From NCBI GenBank assembly GCA_023512835.1, contig CM042088.1:3278078-3342077 (forward strand): a stretch of 64,000 nucleotides of DNA. Reading direction: 5' to 3'. The notes under the pieces were generated by a model, which made no database searches, had not been told where the DNA came from, and saw only the letters and a program-made list of their open reading frames with translations. A program made the position numbers and the translations under genes. The stretch is from Taxillus chinensis (lineage: Eukaryota > Streptophyta > Magnoliopsida > Santalales > Loranthaceae). Positions 43,212 to 55,455 of the stretch are shown here, in pieces; the stretch's first letter is position 1, and each line of letters begins with the position of its first letter.

Positions 43212-45476
43212 TGTAAAGACTCGTATTTGGGTAGTTTTGAGAGATAGTCATTCTATGGGAATGTAACTATCCTGGACGGTAGTGTAGCCGTCGATGTGAG
43301 CATTTTGACCGTACTTGGGCCCGATTCCGAGTCGGGGCCCCGTTTGACCCGATTGTTGACTTTTCGGGGTCTATTGGTTGACTTTGCGTTTGAGCGGTCA
43401 TTTGGGTGTACTAATATCTGTGTAGTATTGTGCTCGTCATTTCGAGCGTTTTGACTGTAGTTTGACTCAATTTGGAGTTCGGGACCTTGGAGGTTAATTA
43501 TTGACTGGGTCAATGGTTGACTAGGTCGATTGACCGGCAAAAATATAAATAGGGGAAAGAGAGCTTCCACGTTACGTTTCAGCGTTTCAAGTTTCGCGTT
43601 GGAGAGCTTAGAGAGAGAAAGAGAGAAGGAAGCTTGGAGGCCTTGGCGATTTGGGGCGTTTTGAGCTCGTTCAAGCATCAAGAATCATTCCAGGTAGGTG
43701 TTCCATTGATTCTTCACCCTTTTCTTGCTGTTTTTTTGGATTAACATGTAAGAATTTGATGAAATCATGCAAATTCGTGTTGAACCCTAGAATTTGGGGA
43801 AAAACAAATTTTGGGTTGAATCTTGTATTTAAATGCGTTCGGAGGGGTAAGACGTGATTTAAAACCTAATATATAGTATTAGGTATGAGTTTTATGAGAT
43901 TCCGGGTTGAATCCAGACGAGAAACAGGTGAAAAACGATGATGAACGGGATCGTCATGAATCGTAGGGAGAACAGCCGATGAGATCGACCGGAAATTGGA
44001 AATTTCGAATGTGCAGTTTCGAAGGTTCGAAGGTTCGAAGGTAGGTTCGATGTAGTGTAATTTCGAGTGTCGAATGTGAAATTTTCGAGTGTCGTTTCGA
44101 AGGTTCGAAGGTACTTCGAAGGGAGTTTCGAAGGCAGTTTATGGGTACTTCGAAGGTAGTTTTCGAAGGTAGTTCGAGTGTAGGTTCGAGAGTCGAAGGC
44201 AGTTCGAAAAGAGATTCGAAATGCAGATTCGAAATGCAGATTCGAAAATGTAGTTTCACTGGCAGATTCGAAATACAGTTTGACTGGACTGGACCTATTT
44301 ACATTGCAACCTATACCCATCTACACCATTTAAGTATTTATACTTAAGTTACAATGTAAATAACGAAATACCCCCCATTTGGATTCAAAGAAAAATACTA
44401 GAAAAATTAATTCCTACTATTTCAAAATGTGAAAATTGGGTTTTAGTGTAAAATTTCGGAAAAACCCAAAAGTTCGTAGTGGTGAATTTTTGGAAAGTGG
44501 GGTTAGATGTCTCAGAAAAATCCCCAAAAATCAGATTATCTTATTTATGCTATGGGAACCCAATGCCGGGACTTTTGATTTCAAGAAAATAGCTGCTATG
44601 GGTACTTCCTTCATAAATCAAGGATTGAGGATTTACTTATGAAGACTGGCTACAGTTCCAAAGGAAATGTTGAGAATGACATGCCATACTAATGTTAGTA
44701 TGTTGGTGTGAGGTATTGGGGCATGGACGCCGTGACTTGTTTGGGTTCTCACCGTGATGCACCGATGGTGCTATGTGGTTGACATGGCAGGCATATGCAC
44801 CGATGGCAGGCCGGTGTGGCGACTGTGTCCGGGCATATAGCGCTGTGGTAGGGCTGAGTGCCCTGAGCTGGGATCCTAGTGAGGATCGTGGACAAGCTGT
44901 CCTGTGTGGGCAGGCTAGGTCCTGATGTTTGTTTGCAGGCTGAGTCCTGATGATTGTGCCCACTACACACGGCACGAGTACACAGAGCATGTAGTATAGA
45001 CTTGTATGTTTGCATGATGTGGAGTGTCGGGGTCACCTACTGAGCTTGTCGCTCACCCCTACTTGTTGTTTACCTTTTTCAGGTGTGACCCGAGACTAGT
45101 GGAGGACTTTCTTCCAAGAGGACGTGCCCACTACTCTGATGTATGATGCAGTACTGTATTCTGTATTCTGTATTCTGTATTCTGTATTGTGTATTGTATT
45201 ATGTTTGTATCCCGGACATGGGTCCGTGGACAGTTGTATTTGCATACTGTTTGTGATGTGATGTCAGTATGACTGTTTGACTTAATGTGTGCATGATGAT
45301 ATATGGGAAAGTACAGGATTACCCTTGATGTATGACTGTACAGGGTTGCATATTTGGGACAGCACCCGCGGTGTAGTCTCTTTTGGTGCTAGTCACCAAC
45401 CCCTTGACCTTTCGGGTGCGGGCAAGGGGAAGTCATGTACCCGGTTCCGGGTTCCCTGGAATTCGGGGACGTGACA
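43212..45476 (+). mobile_element. Element F 3' LTR
   Basis: Second copy of the F LTR, with TATA box near 43545 and TTCGAAGG array 43990-44275. It has a regular (CTGTATT)n run near 45150 where the left LTR reads CGTATT or CCGTATT. Confidence 0.92.
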
Positions 45477-45481
45477 AGAAT

Positions 45482-46261
45482 CTCAAAAGGTCCAATGTAC
45501 CGTGGAGATAACTTGGAACCTTTTCCAAACCGGTGATGCCCTCTCCTCGGGGAAACTCAAAGAAACACATGATCCCCCACAGCAAACTCTAATGGTCTCC
45601 TCCTCCTGTCAGCGTAAGATCTCTGCCTATTTTGAGCTTTTAACAAACCCTGCCGAATCACGCGAACTTTCTCTGTGGCATCTTGCACTAACTGCGGCCC
45701 CAACAAAGCTGTCTCACCGGCCTCGGTCCAACACAGGGGTGACCTGCAAGGTCTACCATACAACGCCTCATACGGAGCCATCCCAATGGAGGCTTGGTAA
45801 CTATTGTTGTAAGCAAACTCCACTAATGGAAGGTGGGTAGCCCACGAACACCCAAAATCCATCACACAAGCTCTAAGCATGTCCTCTAAAGTCTGGATAG
45901 TCCTCTCTGATTGCCCATCAGTCTCTGGATGAAAAGTTGTACTCAAACTCAACTCAATGCCCAAAGCCTCCTGTAAACCCTTCCAAAACCGAGAAGTAAA
46001 ACGTGCATCTCGATCTGATACAATAGATACAGGCACGCCATGCAATCTCACAATCTCATCAATATAAAGCTGGCTAAGGCCACTCATACTCACTTTCTCT
46101 TTGATTGCCAAGAAATATGCCGACTTGGTCAAACGGTCCACAATGACCCAAATCATATTCTTTCCTCCCGAAGTGGGTGGAAGTCCAGTCACAAAATCCA
46201 TCGTGATATGGTCCCACTCCCATTGCGCCACAAGCAATGGGTGCAACATCCCTGCTGGACG
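45482..46261 (-). pseudogene. Element E integrase core
   Basis: Catalytic Asp in WEWDHITMDFVTGLP and VSIVSDRDARFTSRFW; Glu in TDGQSERTIQTLEDML; then PYEALYGRPCRSPLCW and the VGDHVFL block. It is open from 46249 to about 45557 and continues to the F insertion. The remaining C-terminus is at 35123-35455. A TAG at 46262 separates it from the zinc-binding head. Confidence 0.9.
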
Positions 46262-47254
46262 CTAGTGCTCAGCCTTCACTTGCTGACAAGTAAGGCAACG
46301 CGAGACAAACTCTACCACACCCCTCTTCATCCCCGGCCACCAAAAATGCTGATGAAGGGAATAGTACATCTTGGTACCACCCGGATGCACCGCTAACCTC
46401 GAAGCATGAAATGCCCTCATCACTTCCTCCCAAAGAGAAGAAATCACAAACAACCTCCCTCGAAACCTCAACTCACGCTTCTCTCCCAAAGTCCACTCCT
46501 CCGCGAGCCCTTTGGCCTCGATCCTAGCATAAAGCTTGTTATACTCCTCATCTCCCTGTTGTCCCTCCTGGACATGAAGATACAACTCAGGCACAGCCAC
46601 AATGGGACTCAAAACAGCTTTATCATCACACTTAGATAGCTGCAATGAAGCTACTTGCTCCATCAACCTCCACTCTCTCAAGGCAACCTCAGTTTGACCT
46701 TTCCTACTCAGGGCATTAGCCACTAGATTCCCCTTTCCAGGAGTATAAGTCAAGGTGAAATCAAATTGCTGAAGGTACTCCATCCATCTCCTCTGTCGCA
46801 GATTCAGATCCCTCTGAGTAAACACATACTAAAGACTCTTATGATCAAAATACACCACAAACCTCTCTCCTAGTAGGTAGTGCTGCCAACTTTTCAAAGC
46901 AAAGATAACAGCTGCCAACTCCAAGTCATGTGTCGAGTAGTTCTGCTCATGAGGCTTCAACTGCCTCGAACCATAGGCTATAACCTGCCTCTCTTGCATC
47001 AAGAAAAAGCCCAAACCCACTCCAGATGCATCACAATACACCTCATATGGAACTCCCTCTTGCGGCAAACTCAAAACTGGTGCGGTGGTCGAACAAGTTT
47101 TCAATTTCTCGAAGGCCTGCTGACACGCCTCAGTCCATTCAAACTTTACTCCCTTCCTCGTCAAAGCTGTCATAGGGGCTGCTAGACAAGAAAATCCCTC
47201 CACAACGTCGGTAATAACCCACCAACCCCAAAAAGCTCCGGACCTCAAAAGCAT
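46262..47254 (-). pseudogene. Element E RNase H and integrase zinc-binding head
   Basis: [43 protein letters not shown] and GKGNLVANALSRKG mark RNase H. Two catalytic-position residues appear altered (YFDH keeps its Asp; ANALS has Asn where F has Asp). HASRLAVHPGGTKMYYS...SRCLTCQQVKAEH is the integrase head. TAG at 46829 falls where D reads Gln in HKSLQYIF. Confidence 0.88.
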
Positions 47255-48182
47255 TGGTTGGCCTCCTTCAGGCTGATACTGCCTCCACCTTACTCGGATT
47301 TACTCTAATCCCCTTTGCTGACGCCACATGGCCAAGAAAGTGAACTTCCTGCATCCAGAAGCTACACTTTGAGAACTTGGCAAACAAATGATGCTCCCTC
47401 AAAACCTGCAATACCACATCCAAGTGCTCCTCATGCTCCTCTTCAGAACCTGAATAAACAAGAATGTCATCCACAAACACCACCACAAGTGAATCAAGGT
47501 AAGGGGCAAACACTTGATTCATTAAATGCATGAACACTACCGGTGCATTAGTGAGCCCAAATGGCATCACCAACCACTCATAGTGCCCATACCTACACCT
47601 GAAGGTTGTCTTAGGTACATCCTCTTTTCTCACTCTCAACTAATGATAGTCAGACCTCAAATCAACCTTGGAGAACCACTGTGCTCCACTCAGTTGATCA
47701 AACAAGTCATCTATGCGGGGTAGAGGATACTTGTTCTTCACTGTCACCTAGTTCAGCTGCCGATAATCAATGCACAACCTCAAAGAGCCATCTGCTTTCT
47801 TCGCGAACAACATGGGAGCACCCCACGGCGAGGTACTCGGCCTAATAAAACCCCGCTCCTCCAGCTCCACTAACTACTTCTGGAGCTCCCTCAACTCCGC
47901 CGGTCCCATACGATAAGCTACCTATGAGATGGGTCCCACTCCCGGTAGCAAATCTGTGGTGAACTCCACACTCTGCTCTGGAGGTAACTCTACCAAATCC
48001 TTAGGGAAGACATCCTGGAACTGATCCACTACAGCTGGCCATACCCTCTTACCCGAACTCCGCTCCTCCCCAAACCCTAGTGCCGCTAAACGGTGGGTGA
48101 TAACACCCCACAGCTCTCGCGCTGGACCTGCTCTACTCGCCCCATCACCCCATTCCCCACGCAAGGAACCCACCTCTCCCAA
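47255..48182 (-). pseudogene. Element E reverse transcriptase
   Basis: It reads [59 protein letters not shown], the catalytic [10 protein letters not shown] box and [12 protein letters not shown]. In-frame TAGs fall inside LN(Q)VTVKN and YH(Q)LRV, where F has CAG, plus TAGs near 47922 and 47871. A frameshift at about 47255-47268 joins the thumb segment to the RNase H frame. Confidence 0.9.
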
Positions 48183-48563
48183 GGGCGTAGTAAATACTAC
48201 CCTCCTCCTGTAACAATCAATCCTCGCCTGAAAGGCTACTAACTAGTCCATCCCAAGAATAACGTCAAAGGTATCCATGGACATCACAAAAAGGTCGAAC
48301 ACAAGCACTACACTACCAATGGTCAGCTCACACCCACAACACTTCCTATTCAACCATGTGGTGACACCCATGGGTGACCCCATAAGGAGAGGTCTATCAG
48401 TCTCAGCACACTCTAGCCCAAGGCTCTCTACTAAAGACTCAGTAATCAAAGAACATGATGCACCAGTATCAAAAAGAATAGATATCATAGTGCTCGAGAT
48501 AAGAATCATACCCCGAACAACCGATGGTCCTGCCCCCTCCTCTTCCGGTGCCGGTGCTGGCAA
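48183..48563 (-). pseudogene. Element E aspartic protease
   Basis: Active site SILFDTGASCSLI and the TFDVILGMD block are followed by TAG (48243) at the Trp position of the conserved MDWLV. Same frame as RT. Confidence 0.88.
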
Positions 48564-49055
48564 CTCATCCTCTGGAGCTGCTGAAGTAAGGGCAAATACT
48601 CTGGCTTGACCTCCTCTAGCCTCGGATGTCAGACCTCCCCCGCCTCCCTAGTTCCCACCAAATTGCCTCACTACGCTGCTCTGCGGTTGCCCCTCCTGCC
48701 TTCCCACAGGACGGACCTGATTTGACCTTGCCTGGCTAACTAGCCCTGGACACGCTGGTCTCACTGGTGTTCTGAACTATGCTTCACTCTTTCCACTCTG
48801 AGCTAGCCCGCCAGAAACTCGACCCTCTCCCTTGCTAAAGCACACCCTACTAATGTGGCCTACCTTACCACATTTAAAGCAAGACGTGTTGCTCTTGGGA
48901 CAGTCCCTCTTCCAGTGTCCCTCCTCACCACAATAACTATACCCACTAGGGAAGCTCTGAAAGCTGCTCCCCTGACTCCCAGCAAAACGGGGTCTACTCG
49001 AGGACCCTACTGCTTGGCCCTTGCTCTGCACATGGCTGGTTCCCCCAGACTGCAC
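48564..49055 (-). pseudogene. Element E Gag zinc knuckles and linker
   Basis: Two CCHC-type knuckles: YSYCGEEGHWKRDC (first Cys lost) and CFKCGKVGHISRVC (intact). They lie in a different frame from the capsid segment. A Ser/Gly/Gln-rich linker with TAGs at 48777 and 48648 leads to the protease. Confidence 0.85.
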
Positions 49056-49894
49056 CCTGGGCCTCTTCTGCCACCTGACCGCTCTTGGCCTCCTTGCTCT
49101 AGCCTTCCCTCATCCAGGCCTCTCTCCAAAATCCTTGCGGCATCCACTGCCTCCGCATAAGTCCTCAGCTTAAGCACCTCTATCCTTTGCTTCAAGGCAA
49201 GTCTAAGACCCATTGTGAACTTGTGAGCCTTTAGGTCCTCCCTCGAGACAGACTCTAGAGCAAACCGGCTCAAATTCCGAAACTCCCACTCGTACTCAGC
49301 TACTAACCGCCCTTTCTGCGTCAGGGTGTCAAACTCACTCCTCTTGCGCCACCGAATTGACTCCGGAAAGAACTCGCCATAGAACACTTGTAGGAAATCA
49401 TCCCACAACATGTTCCCCACCTCACGACGACCCACTAAGCTCAACCACCACTCTAAGGCTTCTCCCTCAAGCTGCCGGATTGCCAGTCGAACCTTCTCTT
49501 CCTTTGGTGGAAAAAGAAAAGAAAACACATGCTCCACGTGCCGCAACCACTGCTCTACTGCAACTGGGTCTCCACCTCCCTTGAACCGTGCAGGTTTCTC
49601 TTTCCTGAATTTGGCTGCCCAATCCTCCGAAGCCCGCTGAATTTCCCCAACTCGTGGAACATCTTCTCCCCTAGTTGGAGGAGGAGGTGTCCCCCACTGA
49701 GCAGTCATCTCTGCTCTCAACTCCTTTCGAAGCACCTAACGGATGTTATCTCTCATCCTATGCATCGCATCACTCAGAGTCTGAAGCTGAGCCAACACCT
49801 ATGTCATGGGGTCAACTCCCCTAACTTATCCAATTTGGACTGACACCTCATCTCCAGCAGCACCACTCTCACGTGGTGCTCTCCTAGGAGGCAT
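49007..49894 (-). pseudogene. Element E Gag capsid
   Basis: Start ATG 49892-49894 (MPPRRAPRESG). Capsid motifs: ARFKGGGDPVAVEQWLRHVE, LEGEALEWWLSLVGRRE, WDDFLQVFYGEFFPESIRW and YEWEFRNLSRFA. In-frame TAA 49826 and TAGs 49799 and 49736 interrupt the first 55 codons. The frame is then open to 49007, where a frameshift separates it from the knuckles. Confidence 0.88.
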
Positions 49895-50209
49895 GATTCT
49901 ATACAAGGAGATAAGCAAGTCTCATAAATTCTCAACTCTACGCAAGGAAGGAAACACAACTCAATCGTATGAATTCGCAACTCCATACATCTCATCTACT
50001 CATTCTCAACACAAGCCTCAATATATAGTCATAACACAAACAACATCTCAAGATATCATCACGCACATACATAAGGAAGTCAAATCACATCACATGCTAG
50101 GAAAACACGAGAGTCCTGTTGATCAGGCGAGTCTACTCATGCCCCCCTAAAGGCCTCAAGGATGACTTACCCTCCCACTACCCTAGGTCTCAACTGCTTT
50201 GATACCATC
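49895..50209 (-). other. Element E leader with Met-type primer site (50196-50207)
   Basis: On the minus strand the site reads TGGTATCAAAGC, one base from the standard initiator-Met complement (G to A). The remaining ~290 bases are untranslated leader. Confidence 0.82.
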
Positions 50210-51282
50210 TGTCACGCCCCGGATTTCCCAACACTGGGAAACCGGTTAGTGATGCCCCATGCCTCGCACCCAAGAGGACAAGGGGTTGGTGAATGGTCAC
50301 CTATTAGGGCTCCCATTAGGGTGCTGCCTCAAACCTGCTACAACCTCACGCATGCCATGCACAAACCATACAAGAAAATCAATCCATATCATAAAACTGT
50401 ATTACATGTTTAATAGGGTCACCAGCCCCAAAATACAGTGTTTCACATAAATAAACCAATCCAAAGCAAATACAATAGTCTAAGTCTCCTCAATTACAAT
50501 ATATCAAAGAGAACAATAAAACAACACTCAAGCATCCACAGTGTGACAATCTCCTAACGCCTGCTAGGTCCTGCAGAAAAAGACATTAAAGGTGGGTGAG
50601 CAAACCACAGCTCAGTAGGGGTTATGTCTCCCTGGACCAACCCAACATCTCCTCCACAAAATGCTCTGTGCAGTGTAGTGTAATTAAAGTACAATGAAAT
50701 ACACACAAGAAATTCACAGGAGTTTCCCTCAACGGAACCTCAATGTCTCATGTCCATCCCATGGACTGTCCCCTCACTGGGACCTCATATCTCATGTCCA
50801 ATCCAGGACTGTTCCCTCACTGGGACCTCAATATCACATGTCCATCCCATGGACTCTCAGTATCTCGTGTCCATTCCATGGACTCTCAATATCTCATATT
50901 TTCAAGCACAATAACAAAACATAAAACTAACTCATGGGACAACTCTGTTAAAGAATAACAATTCTCGTGCATGTACTCAAATTCATAACACACATCAACT
51001 TGATTCAACAACATCTCGTTCTCACTTTTCTCAACACAAAGCATATATATATATGTATATATATATATACATATACGTAAACACGCATATCTCAATCTCT
51101 CCACAATCATCACATTATCAGTTATAACCATGAAACGAATTCCAGGAGATAGAAGCTCCTACCTTAGATCCGATTGTGTTAGGGTTTGGAAATCAAGAAA
51201 TTGGATGATCCTCCTTCCTTCTTGCTCCTCTCCAATGGCGCCTCCCGATTCCAAGAACGCACCCGCAACGATTGTACAGACG

Positions 51283-51373
<91 letters not shown>

Positions 51374-51979
51374 GTCGGCGGCTACGGAAAAAGAACCCTA
51401 AAATCAAAAGATAGAAGTCGTACCGAAAATACGTTGTCATAGAGACGACGTCGACCCAAAAATTGGCGGGATCGACCCACATCGACCACCCTTCTCGCGT
51501 CGACCAGGCCTCAACGTCGACCAAAACTCACATCGCATCAGGTCAATCTCAAGCTGGATCGACCACGTCGACCTCACATCAACCCACGTCGAACATTTCT
51601 CGCGTCAACCAATACACATGGAAAAGCTCTCGAGAAATTGCTCTTGGTCGACCTACGTCGAACAAGAATCTCGCATCGACCACACACATTGACGCACGTC
51701 GACCACGTCGACAGCTCATTCTGCTAGGTCGACCACGTCAACCCTTGCTACACCGACCAAGGCCACATTGACCAAGCTACACACGAAATTCCAACTTAGC
51801 TTCCACAGCGAGACCCCCGCCGAGGCACTACGCCCTCGGACTCCCGCTGGCCGTCAGGTCAAGGTGCTTGCCTAAATACAAAAAAAAAAGACTAATTCAT
51901 CCAAGCCCAAACATGTGTCGATACAAGATAAGGTACCTCACATCCTCTAACTCTCAGGACTAGGACACGGGTCCTCACA
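50210..51979 (-). mobile_element. Element E 5' LTR (1,770 bp)
   Basis: Pairs with 32971-34718. Contains a (CT)n run at 51289-51372, much longer than in the left LTR, and a GTCGACC array at about 51449-51770. Ends GTCCTCACA beside the GGTCC duplication. Confidence 0.92.
51289..51372. repeat. (CT)n microsatellite in the right E LTR
   Basis: About 84 bases of CT repeats with two TCTG interruptions. The counterpart in the left LTR (34064-34095) is only ~32 bases, so the run has changed length since insertion. Confidence 0.95.
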
Positions 51980-53185
51980 GGTCCTCGGTGCCTGACTCTC
52001 TTTCTGTGCATGTTATGCCATAGGCTGGGCCTGGGAAGCTTGAACTGACTGTGCCGGTCTTTGATATGAGTTTCTACCCTTTTGCCCCATATTTCGGGAA
52101 TGTTACGGCCCTGCTACACTAACTGAACTCGCAGATTGACAGATCCTCTCCAGATGCCCCACTTGACTACACTTATGACACCGTAAGTGTTTCTTATTAC
52201 AATCTTTCTTTGTGTGACCTGGCATGCCACAAACCCAGCGTGCCCTTGGGTCTCCCACTGTTGAGGTGCCACCCGTTGGTCCTGAGCATGCTGAAAATTT
52301 TGGTACAGGTCTCTTCTTCACCTGCCCTGTACCTTGTTCATCTTAGGGCCTTTTATGAGCGAACCGTGTAGCCCCTCCAGACCTCTGAATCTTAACCTGC
52401 TCCAAACTTCTCTCCGTAATAATTGCTTTTCTAACTACTTTACGATATGTGGCCAACTCCCACACCTCCATCTGAGTTCTTAGGGCCGGTCATAAGCCTT
52501 CCATGAAATCCTGGGCCTTCTTGGTTTCCACCTACCAAGATTCAAAGGCGAATCTTCCCAATTTGGTGAAATCTTTTACATACTCAGCCACTGGCTTGTT
52601 CCCTTGCTCAAGTGCATAGTATTCCATCCTTTTTGCCTTTTGCTCAGATTGTGGAAAATATTCTGCATAAAGAGCTCCACAAACTCCTCCCAGGTGACAT
52701 TCTCAGTATGCATGTCGCGAAATAATTCCCACCACATGCGAGCTCCCCCTAGCAGATAGTGGGTTGCTAAACCAACCCTGATCTCATCTGGCACCCTAAG
52801 CAATGAGAAAATATCTTCGGTCCACTTGACCCAGTTCTCGGCATCCTTTGACTATTCCATCTTTAAAGGTCCTCAAGTTATACTTCTTAAATTGGTTCAC
52901 CCAGTCTGCATTATCACGTACTACAACAGGTCAAGACACCTGTCGCAATTCAATCTGCTGTTCTCCAAGATGAACATCTGGCTGATGTTGTTGCCTCTGC
53001 AGCACTCTCTCAACCACATCCTCAGTAGTGCCTTATAAGGCTCCCTAAATCTTATTGAAGAGTTGTGCCCCAAACTAGGCATCAAAATTCTCACCAAAAG
53101 CTGGGGCTTGGGTGCCCTGCTGCTCTTGAGCCCCAGACTCGACGAAAGATTCCTTATTGGTTTTTTACCTCTTGTACTTCTTCAT
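51980..53185 (-). pseudogene. Element D Gag (capsid and zinc knuckles)
   Basis: The likely start is ATG 53183-53185 in a favourable CGCCACCATGA context, followed by a stop after six codons. Capsid: ATHYLLGGARMWWELFRDM and VTWEEFVELFMQNIF (52576-52803). Knuckles near 52150-52240: CHKCSQVGHLERIC intact and CGMPGHTKKDC lacking its first Cys. Pieces lie in at least two frames. The 3' end is cut by element E. Confidence 0.82.
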
Positions 53186-53613
53186 GGTGGCGTTATGCAC
53201 CAACCACATAAACGCTAATCAGATATAGTTCCAAACAACTTTGGAAAAAGTTTTCATTATTCACTAATGCCTCTAAGGTCCACATCAATTAGTAAGGCCC
53301 ATGTTTCCCTACCCATAGTTCATATCACATACAAACAAGCATATACCATATCATATCACAAATTGACCACATGAAATTAGATTACAACAGAGTGGCAGCA
53401 AACAATATTTTCCTAGTGCCTATAATGCACAATGTCATGTATGCACTCTTCTTAATGCATCCTAGGTGATCTGACTGACCCTAAGGTGACTAAGGACACC
53501 ATTAAGGACTACGTTGATCAGGCTCCCTCCTTAATGTCTCTCGAGTCCCAAGGTATCAATCAATCACCCTAACTAACCTAGGTCTATCTAAAACGAAAGC
53601 TCTAATACCAACT
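53186..53613 (-). other. Element D leader with Met-type primer site (53599-53610)
   Basis: The minus strand reads TGGTATTAGAGC three bases inside the LTR, one base from the initiator-Met complement. The rest is untranslated. Confidence 0.82.
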
Positions 53614-55455
53614 TGTCACGCCCCCAATTCCGAAAGCCCAAGATTGAGCACGTGACTGCCCCCGAAAGGTCAAGAGGTTGGTGACTAGCACCTATTAGAG
53701 ACTACAAAGCGGGCACTATCTCACGCTTCCCAGTACTGTCACACAATAAGGGTATGATAGTACTTTCCCAAAACATCCATTAAACAAAATACTTTAAAAT
53801 AAGTAAACCATAAAATACTACCCATGTTTAAAAAATCAAAATCCAAATAAATACCTCAAGTTCTATAATCATATAAACATCACATCAAGACTATGGTCCG
53901 CCTTACTTATAGTGCTCCTCCAATCTCCCTTCAGTACCTGCAAGGGATTTAACAATGTAGGTGTGAGCTTCATAGCTCAGTAGGTGACTATCCCTCTACA
54001 CTCTTTGATCAGTTAAACTAATGAATTCTATATGCAAGGTGTAAATGTGTGAGTATAGTGTTCAACAACCACATCACATGTAAACATCATTATTCATAAC
54101 AATTCAATCACGCATTTCACCGTGCAAATTGTGCTTTACCGCACCGATATCCTTGACCGGATCCATTGTACCCTTGTTTCCCTTAACTGGGCCTTTGTCC
54201 TTTACTAGACCATTGTCCTTTACCGAGCACCATCACAATAAATATAGTGCACTATATAATAGAAACACATATCAACAATATCAACATTACAAGTCCAACA
54301 ATTCAAATTAGGAAATACCACATCACCTCAATCAATGCATAACATCCACAATATAACTATACCAGTGTACAATCAATACGAACATATTTTCAGCATCAGA
54401 ATAAATATATACACCTCAATTATATTAATGAAAGACACCCTACAATTTTCAAACGATCCTTAGGGTTCTCCTCTAAAAGTTTCAAGTTTAAATTCTCATT
54501 AACAAATTAAAAGAAGCAAAACAGGCTAACAAAATAGTGCAAATTCTGTCCCAACTTCGAAAAATTATAACTAATTCTATAGAACTCCGATTTGCTACTA
54601 ATACCCACCGTTTCGAAGGGTTTTTAACTGGCTATCCAATAAAATATCAGAAAAATCATCCGACCATGTTACTATTCACTCGACCACAATATTGTTCACC
54701 CGATCACCTCAAAATTCACCCAACCAGAAAGAAAAGTTTATCGAAATATCGTGTATATTCGGACCATATAAAAATTAGCTTCATCCGACCACCTCAAAAT
54801 TCACCCAACCAGAAGAGAAAGTTCATCTAAATACTGCAAGCATTATGCCCATATAAAAATTAGCTTCACTCGACCATTTACTGTTCACTCGACCACCTCA
54901 AAATTCACCCAACCAGAAGAGAAAGTTCATCGAAATACCACGAATATTTCATCAGTATAAAAATTAACTTCACCCGACCACTTTACTGTTCACCCAACCA
55001 ACACTGTTCACTGATCGAACTGTTCATACAGTTTCAACATACGAAGAATCCAACCTAAAACGATTTATACATCCTCAACATCGACTTTGAACATCAAACA
55101 ACTTTATCCATGCTCTCTATCTTAGTGACATGCAAAATCGTTCGTTATGTTTGATTCCCAAAACTAAACGAACCTCAAATGTTTTAGAACCCTATGAGAG
55201 ATTAAGAAGGATAGAAACACCTACCTTTAACACGGTGCAACAGACTTCACTTGTCAGAACGCCTAGAAGCTTTAAGCCGCGACCTTCTTCTCTCTCCCTT
55301 GCTCCAAGGACGGCTAGGGCTCTCAATATGCACAGAAACAACAGCCAACACTCCCTGGCCAACCTTCCTATTTATAGAGGTGAGCAGGAGTCCAATTTAG
55401 CTTAGACTTCTTGTTAATTAAGAAACCTAATTAGACTAGATTTCCTAATATACTA
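53614..55455 (-). mobile_element. Element D 5' LTR, segment 1
   Basis: TGTCACGCCCCC onward, matching 20672-22500 in order, including the CACCCGACCA array (54655-55020) and the TATA box near 55372-55380 (minus strand). Interrupted at 55455 by a family-O solo LTR. Confidence 0.9.

Larger units (their letters stand above)
35456..45476 (+). mobile_element. Element F: Tekay/Del-like chromovirus inside E
   Basis: A 10.0 kb element on the plus strand is flanked by AGAAT (35451-35455 and 45477-45481) and inserted in the integrase of E. LTRs are 2,258 and 2,265 bp. Met primer site, gag, two zinc knuckles, protease, RT, RNase H, integrase, chromodomain and polypurine tract are all recognisable in order. 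The coding region has many one-base frameshifts but almost no in-frame stops, the reverse of B, D and E. It is the innermost and therefore youngest member of the stack H > G > D > E > F. Confidence 0.93.
32971..51979 (-). mobile_element. Element E: Tekay/Del-like chromovirus, split by element F
   Basis: It is flanked by a perfect duplication GGTCC (32966-32970 and 51980-51984) and inserted between gag and protease of D. LTRs of 1,748 and 1,770 bp differ by roughly 4-5%. Minus-strand order: 5' LTR, Met primer site, gag, zinc knuckles, protease, RT, RNase H, integrase, [element F], chromodomain, polypurine tract and 3' LTR. Three reading-frame blocks are joined by two frameshifts. At least a dozen in-frame stops are present, many at positions where F or D has Gln. 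Confidence 0.92.
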
